Shown here: piece by piece, positions 6,344 through 6,364 of the stretch | How the letters are laid out: every line of letters begins with the position of its first letter | How positions within the stretch are numbered: position 1 is the first letter of the stretch | Assembly (NCBI GenBank): GCA_023135745.1 | Contig: JAGLSM010000131.1 | Coordinates: forward strand, 1 to 6,364 | Reading direction: 5' to 3' | From: Spirochaetota bacterium | GTDB lineage: Bacteria; Spirochaetota; JAGLSM01 | Length of the DNA: 6,364 nt | Notes under the pieces: generated by a model | Seen by the model: the letters and a program-made list of their open reading frames with translations, nothing else | Told to the model about the DNA's origin: nothing | Databases searched by the model: none | Made by a program: the position numbers and the translations under genes

Positions 6344-6364
6344 AGTAGTGTCAGGTTTAAGGAT

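Overview
The window holds two complete genes, one gene cut by the left edge and one broken gene, in the order sulfatase-like (-), sensor kinase (+), thioredoxin reductase remnant (-), arsenite methyltransferase-like (-). The DNA is AT-rich with many A/T runs. The large sensor kinase combines a 7TMR-DISM receptor half with a HisKA_2 kinase core, and the sulfatase-like enzyme is polytopic. This fits an AT-rich, probably Gram-negative and perhaps anaerobic bacterium. Spirochaetes or a deltaproteobacterial-type lineage are possible, but nothing here fixes the taxon (inference, low confidence).

Left part (1-1951, minus): an open frame of 650 codons runs off the left edge. It encodes about five N-terminal membrane helices followed by an extracytoplasmic alkaline-phosphatase/sulfatase-fold domain, the layout of LtaS-type phosphoglycerol transferases. 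A divergent intergenic region (1952-2189) separates it from the kinase. It holds a compact repeat able to form two alternative hairpins (2019-2085), a good sigma70-like promoter for the kinase (2105-2133), a short palindrome over that promoter's -10 region and a clear Shine-Dalgarno sequence.

Centre (2190-5288, plus): one 1032-residue membrane histidine kinase with the order signal/TM - 7TMR-DISMED2 - 7TM - PAS - GAF - PAS - HisKA_2 - HATPase. No response regulator is encoded nearby.

Right part (5285-6364, minus): an arsM-like methyltransferase gene with its own promoter and a strong leader inverted repeat is followed 33 bases later by what is left of a trxB gene. Only the C-terminal quarter of that gene survives, and its apparent start codon is out of frame by one base. 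The trxB stop and the kinase stop overlap, so the two convergent units end on the same few bases with no terminator between them. arsM followed by trxB would make sense as an arsenic methylation unit, with thioredoxin supplying reductant, but the reductase half is dead in this sequence.

I see no CRISPR array, RNA gene, transposase or phage gene. No clearly new system is evident. The best items for follow-up are the dual-hairpin repeat, the trxB decay event, the compact ArsM with its leader hairpin, and the serine-type LtaS-like enzyme next to an orphan 7TMR-DISM kinase.
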